This document shows, in pieces, positions 63,088-64,000 of a DNA stretch of 64,000 nucleotides. The position numbers and the translations under genes are program-made. Source of the stretch: Rhodoferax sp. BLA1 (GTDB lineage Bacteria; Pseudomonadota; Gammaproteobacteria; Burkholderiales; Burkholderiaceae_C); contig NZ_SZVI01000005.1 in the NCBI RefSeq assembly GCF_013416775.1, forward strand, positions 248,001 through 312,000, given 5' to 3'. A model generated the notes under the pieces. That model ran no database searches. It saw nothing but the letters and a program-made list of their open reading frames with translations, and had not been told where the DNA came from. How positions within the stretch are numbered: position 1 is the first letter of the stretch; each line of letters begins with the position of its first letter.

Positions 63088-64000
63088 ATGATTCCAACCT
63101 TCCCGTGTGATGCCACAATTTTGTCAATCCATTTGGCATGTCTGCGCGTAGGGCGCTGTTACAGCCTCCAATCTTCTTCCAATGATTTCTATGGGGCCAA
63201 GGTAAATCTCGATAACCAATTTGGGTATAGAGCAAATGAATTCGTTGAACGGGCATTGGATGGGACAGTGCCGCCAGAGGCATTGATTGAGCGTCATTCG
63301 ATGTTTCCATTTATCTCCGGCTTCCTCACGTCCGACGTGACTAAGCGTTGGTGCGCAGCATTGGTCAGCGGCCATCCAGATGCCTACCGCCGATTCAACT
63401 CAGTGACACGTGATGGGATTCGTCGTTCGCAAGGGCTTCGGCAATGTACGGCCTGTGTTCTAGAAGACAAAGCAAAATATGGCACTGGGCATTGGCACGT
63501 CATGCATCAGATTCCTGCCGTTCACACTTGTGATGTTCACAACCAGGTACTGCACGATAAATGCGCTGGTTGTGGAGCTAATTTCGGAGTTGAATCAGGC
63601 TGGGGACTACCTGGAGAGCCTTGCATTCGTTGTGGTCATAGTCAAACAAAACCGATGCCTTTTGCGCCGGAAAGCCAGGGTTACCGGGCTCTTGCAGCCA
63701 CGATCAGTCGTGCAATTCAGGGACAAGCACCAGAGCTTAGGCCAGAAATCAGGACCTGTTTACTAAGACGCCATATTTTCAAAACGAATTCGGATCCAAC
63801 TGAACTGCTGTTTCGATTTCTGGACTATTGGAATGTTTTGAATTTGCGTGATTTGGAGGCGATTCTTCAATGCCGTATCGGGATTAGGGGTGCATTCAAA
63901 CTATTTCGCGATGGCTGCGCCACAATCAGTATCTCGTTTCTGACCGCCGTCATTGCTTACGCGTGGGAGCAAACCATTGAGTCTGACCGCCAAGATATAT
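63088..64000 (+). CDS. TniQ/TnsD-like transposition targeting protein, 5' part (runs off window)
   Basis: This open frame of at least 304 codons continues past the window end. Cys/His spacing matches TniQ-family zinc fingers: Cys 120 and 123 (RQCTACVLED), then GHWHVMHQIPAVHTCDVH with Cys 148 and His 151. A second finger follows with Cys 159, 162, 179 and 182 (KCAGCGANF, EPCIRCGH). The W/H-HQ-IPAV segment is typical of TniQ/TnsD proteins, which select target sites for Tn7-like transposons. The N-terminal part (FPFISGFLTSDVTKRW) also fits. The start at ATG 63088 is provisional, lacking a clear ribosome-binding site; an in-frame stop lies at 63013. The codon use is A/T-richer than the neighbouring iron cassette, suggesting mobility. 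Confidence 0.82.
   Translation, partial: MIPTFPCDATILSIHLACLRVGRCYSLQSSSNDFYGAKVNLDNQFGYRANEFVERALDGTVPPEALIERHSMFPFISGFLTSDVTKRWCAALVSGHPDAYRRFNSVTRDGIRRSQGLRQCTACVLEDKAKYGTGHWHVMHQIPAVHTCDVHNQVLHDKCAGCGANFGVESGWGLPGEPCIRCGHSQTKPMPFAPESQGYRALAATISRAIQGQAPELRPEIRTCLLRRHIFKTNSDPTELLFRFLDYWNVLNLRDLEAILQCRIGIRGAFKLFRDGCATISISFLTAVIAYAWEQTIESDRQDI

Overview
The window is a stretch of high-GC betaproteobacterial chromosome. Gene content (parA/parB locus, fused EIIA-HPr-EI fructose PTS, DUF4148 protein, FecI/FecR/TonB cassette with DUF3325/DUF3649) and a recurring intergenic hairpin repeat built around TAGCCCTT...AAGGGCTA suggest a Comamonadaceae member, perhaps Rhodoferax-like. That assignment is inference; no rRNA or species marker is present. 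I saw no tRNA, rRNA, CRISPR array or complete insertion sequence.

Layout. 1-1.9 kb: chromosome partitioning genes (parA 3' end, a small hydrolase, parB). 2-3.9 kb: membrane methyltransferase, UspA and TerC-type proteins. 4-9.6 kb: a salvage operon made of a SorC-type regulator divergent from a fused class II aldolase/short-chain dehydrogenase, MtnK and MtnA. I read it as a 5-methylthioribose/5-deoxyribose 'DHAP shunt' with a clear palindromic operator. 9.7-16.6 kb: hemerythrin-PAS-GGDEF-EAL-CZB signalling protein coupled to a TSUP permease, a glutaredoxin-like protein, a hypothetical and a D-lactate dehydrogenase. 16.7-22.3 kb: small membrane protein, cobalamin adenosyltransferase, RND efflux pair. 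22.4-28.7 kb: two large PAS-GGDEF-EAL proteins. 29.1-34.1 kb: YhiI-RbbA-YhhJ type ABC export operon. 34.4-36.0 kb: an accessory islet (AbiTii-domain protein and a DUF2026-like protein) flanked by two copies of the repeat. 36.5-42 kb: YihY membrane protein, GGDEF protein, PQQ-type sugar dehydrogenase, KatG. 42.1-43.8 kb: an overlapping winged-helix/nucleotidyltransferase/thioesterase operon under a perfect 24-bp palindrome. 44.1-51 kb: SSB-like protein, fructose PTS operon (FruB-type fusion, FruK, FruA) and its divergent LacI-family regulator with two matching operators. 51-56.2 kb: small protein, DsbB, azoreductase, DUF4148 protein, LysR, AraC and LysE-type exporter. 56.2-62.8 kb: a six-gene iron/siderophore uptake cassette with a Fur-like box. 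63.1-64 kb: the 5' part of a TniQ/TnsD-like transposition targeting gene that runs off the window and is preceded by repeat-rich DNA.

Together this is mostly core and niche-adaptation DNA (sugar uptake, iron uptake, efflux, cyclic-di-GMP signalling, redox defence) with two or three accessory spots: the AbiTii/DUF2026 islet, the nucleotidyltransferase operon and the TniQ locus at the right edge. Four GGDEF proteins in 29 kb suggest strong emphasis on c-di-GMP control. The intergenic repeat occurs about ten times, usually just 3' of a stop codon, and once inside the coding sequence of the RbbA-like gene.
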